From the NCBI GenBank assembly GCA_023258655.1, contig JALQWO010000080.1:1-7783 (forward strand): a DNA stretch of 7,783 bases. The letters run 5' to 3'. The DNA comes from Bacteroidia bacterium. Lineage in GTDB: Bacteria; Bacteroidota; Bacteroidia; NS11-12g; UBA955. The position numbers and the translations under genes are program-made. A model generated the notes under the pieces. That model saw only the letters and a program-made list of their open reading frames with translations. It had not been told where the DNA came from and made no database searches. Positions 6,522 to 7,783 of this stretch are shown here, one piece after another; within the stretch, counting starts at the first letter, position 1; each line of letters opens with the position of its first letter.

Positions 6522-7436
6522 ATGCGCAAATCATCTGTTGTTCCATTGATTCACTTTTTCACGGCCCTCATACTGAGTCTCTGTGCTGGCATGGCCCAAG
6601 CGCAGGAAATCAAATCAACCATTCAGGTGGTGGCGCCAAGGGTTCAAATGACCGACAAGCAAATACTCAACACCTTGCAAACTTCGGCTCAGCAATTCAT
6701 CAATACCCGTAAATGGACCGATGAAAACATCGCCCTACAAGAAAAAATAGACATCAGCCTTTTCATTGAAATCACTGCCATTAGCAACAACGATTTCAAA
6801 GGAACTTTACAATTTCAGGTGGTACGTCCCGTATTCAATTCCACCTACAAAACCACTGTATTCCAATTCAACGACGAAGATGTTTCTTTTACCTATCGAG
6901 AATTTGAAAATCTGGACTACCAAGAAAACATGAACATGAATGATTTCACCACATTGCTGGCATACTATGTAAATCTCGCCATCGGCCTAGATTTCGATAG
7001 CTATGGGGAACTTGGGGGAAGTCCCTATTTTGCCAAAGCACAGAGTATTGTGGCCATGATGACAAACAAACCCGGATGGAATCAAGCAGATGGAAAAGGC
7101 ATACGCAATCGTTTTTACCTCGCTGAGAACTTGAACAATCCCCGATTCAAAGACCTCAGGCTTCTTACCTACAACTACCACCGCAAAGGCATGGACCTTT
7201 TTTCTGAAAACCCAGAACAAGCCAGAAAAAACATCACCGAGATACTCAAAACCCTCAAAGAATCACAAACAATTTTCCAAAACAGCCTCTTGCAAAAGAC
7301 TTTTTTCTCAACCAAGTGGCCCGAATTGATCGAAATATATAAGGGTGCCACTGTCCCGGAAAAAACGGCCATGGCGAAGTTTCTATCCGACATGGATCCC
7401 ACAAACAGTCAGCGCTACGAAAAAATCAAAGCATGA
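6522..7436 (+). CDS. Secreted DUF4835 family protein
   Basis: A 304-residue protein of unknown biochemical role that matches the DUF4835 family by content and gene position, directly after coaBC in Bacteroidota. Residues 1-27 form a signal peptide (MRK, hydrophobic core, likely cut AQA|QE), with no lipobox Cys, so a periplasmic or outer-membrane-associated location is likely. Features include a beta-rich first half with QVVRPVFNSTYKT (about 99-111) and FNDEDVSFTYREFENLDY. The middle has LLAYYVNLAIGLDFDSYGELGGSPYFAKAQ (about 145-174), and the last third is helical with MDPTNSQRYEKI near the end. I chose ATG 6522, 5 bases after the coaBC stop. An upstream in-frame TTG (6492) would lie inside coaBC and spoil the signal peptide. 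The stop overlaps the next start as ATGA. Its place with bamD hints at an envelope role, but this is inference only. Confidence 0.85.
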   Translation: MRKSSVVPLIHFFTALILSLCAGMAQAQEIKSTIQVVAPRVQMTDKQILNTLQTSAQQFINTRKWTDENIALQEKIDISLFIEITAISNNDFKGTLQFQVVRPVFNSTYKTTVFQFNDEDVSFTYREFENLDYQENMNMNDFTTLLAYYVNLAIGLDFDSYGELGGSPYFAKAQSIVAMMTNKPGWNQADGKGIRNRFYLAENLNNPRFKDLRLLTYNYHRKGMDLFSENPEQARKNITEILKTLKESQTIFQNSLLQKTFFSTKWPELIEIYKGATVPEKTAMAKFLSDMDPTNSQRYEKIKA

Positions 7437-7783
7437 TTTGGACAGGCCTGGATATCGCCACGGCACTTTCTGAAGCATTGGACAATCGTCCAACAAAATC
7501 ACCCATCTTTTTTTTGTGCAGTGAACAAACGCATTCGCTGTGCCTCAATTTGCTGGAAATGGCTGAGCTCACCGTGCCCGCCAGCCACATAATGACTGTG
7601 TCCGATGGAGAAACAGCCAAAACTCTCCACACATGCGAAACCATTTTTCATTGGTTGCAAACGCAGGGTGCATTGAGAAATGCCTTGCTGATCAATGTGG
7701 GCGGCGGCGCCTTGTGTGATGTGGGTGGATTCTGCGCTGCCACTTACCTCAGGGGCATCACCTTTTGGAACATACGTGACCTT
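7433..7783 (+). CDS. aroB: 3-dehydroquinate synthase, N-terminal part (gene runs off the right edge)
   Basis: An open frame of 117 codons starts at ATG 7433 and reaches the window edge. AroB turns DAHP into 3-dehydroquinate, the second step of the shikimate pathway, using NAD and a divalent metal. The visible N-terminal NAD-binding domain contains SDGETAKT (57-64), matching the DGExxK motif; helix CETIFHWLQTQGALRN; INVGGGALCDVGGF (87-100), the glycine-rich NAD loop with Asp96; and AATYLRGITFWNI (102-114). The metal ligands lie further on, outside the window. The last residues read NIRDL where the family normally has (N/V)PTTL, so either this protein diverges there or a small indel near 7774 shifts the frame. 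The start overlaps the DUF4835 stop by 4 bases, so it belongs to the bamD operon. Other sugar-phosphate cyclases of the same fold are possible but less likely. Confidence 0.85.
   Translation, partial: MIWTGLDIATALSEALDNRPTKSPIFFLCSEQTHSLCLNLLEMAELTVPASHIMTVSDGETAKTLHTCETIFHWLQTQGALRNALLINVGGGALCDVGGFCAATYLRGITFWNIRDL

Noticed and set aside
1..7783. Mobile element, CRISPR array, phage or defence island
   Set aside because: No transposase, integrase, spaced direct repeats, tRNA-linked ends or defence domains were seen; all genes are housekeeping or envelope types.

Overview
This window looks like chromosomal core DNA of a member of the Bacteroidota, probably a flavobacterium-like lineage. Three things point there: TAnnTTTG -7 promoter boxes with an upstream TTG/TTTG, no clear Shine-Dalgarno sequences, and the gene order bamD - rpoZ (Rpb6-like omega) - coaBC - DUF4835. 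I see no insertion sequence, tRNA, rRNA, CRISPR array or phage gene. The window is almost fully coding and both end genes are cut by the edges.

Minus-strand half (1-4028), read from high to low coordinates. It begins with the N-terminal subunit of a two-piece transketolase (3171-4028). Next is a secreted von Willebrand factor A (vWA) protein (1752-3122), then, 4 bases later, the C-terminal transketolase subunit (791-1747). A 168-base gap with a GC-rich terminator-like hairpin (707-731) follows, and then the first 207 codons of mfd, the transcription-repair coupling factor (1-622). The two transketolase halves together carry the expected catalytic motifs, but they are separated by an unrelated exported protein that appears to have its own promoter ending 2 bases before its ATG.

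Divergent gap (4029-4176). This 148-base stretch holds a good promoter for the plus-strand operon and at most a weak candidate for the minus strand.

Plus-strand half (4177-7783). A tight operon: bamD (outer-membrane assembly lipoprotein), rpoZ, coaBC (4'-phosphopantothenate to 4'-phosphopantetheine), a secreted DUF4835 protein, and the start of aroB (3-dehydroquinate synthase). Neighbours overlap by 4 or 23 bases or lie 5 bases apart, so co-transcription and translational coupling are likely. The operon mixes envelope assembly, transcription and cofactor or aromatic biosynthesis.

The best leads are the vWA gene inside the transketolase pair, the apparently leaderless promoter in front of it, a second promoter with the identical ten-base box in front of bamD that moves the bamD start, and substitutions at two catalytic positions of the CoaC domain. 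I found no clear evidence of a wholly new system.
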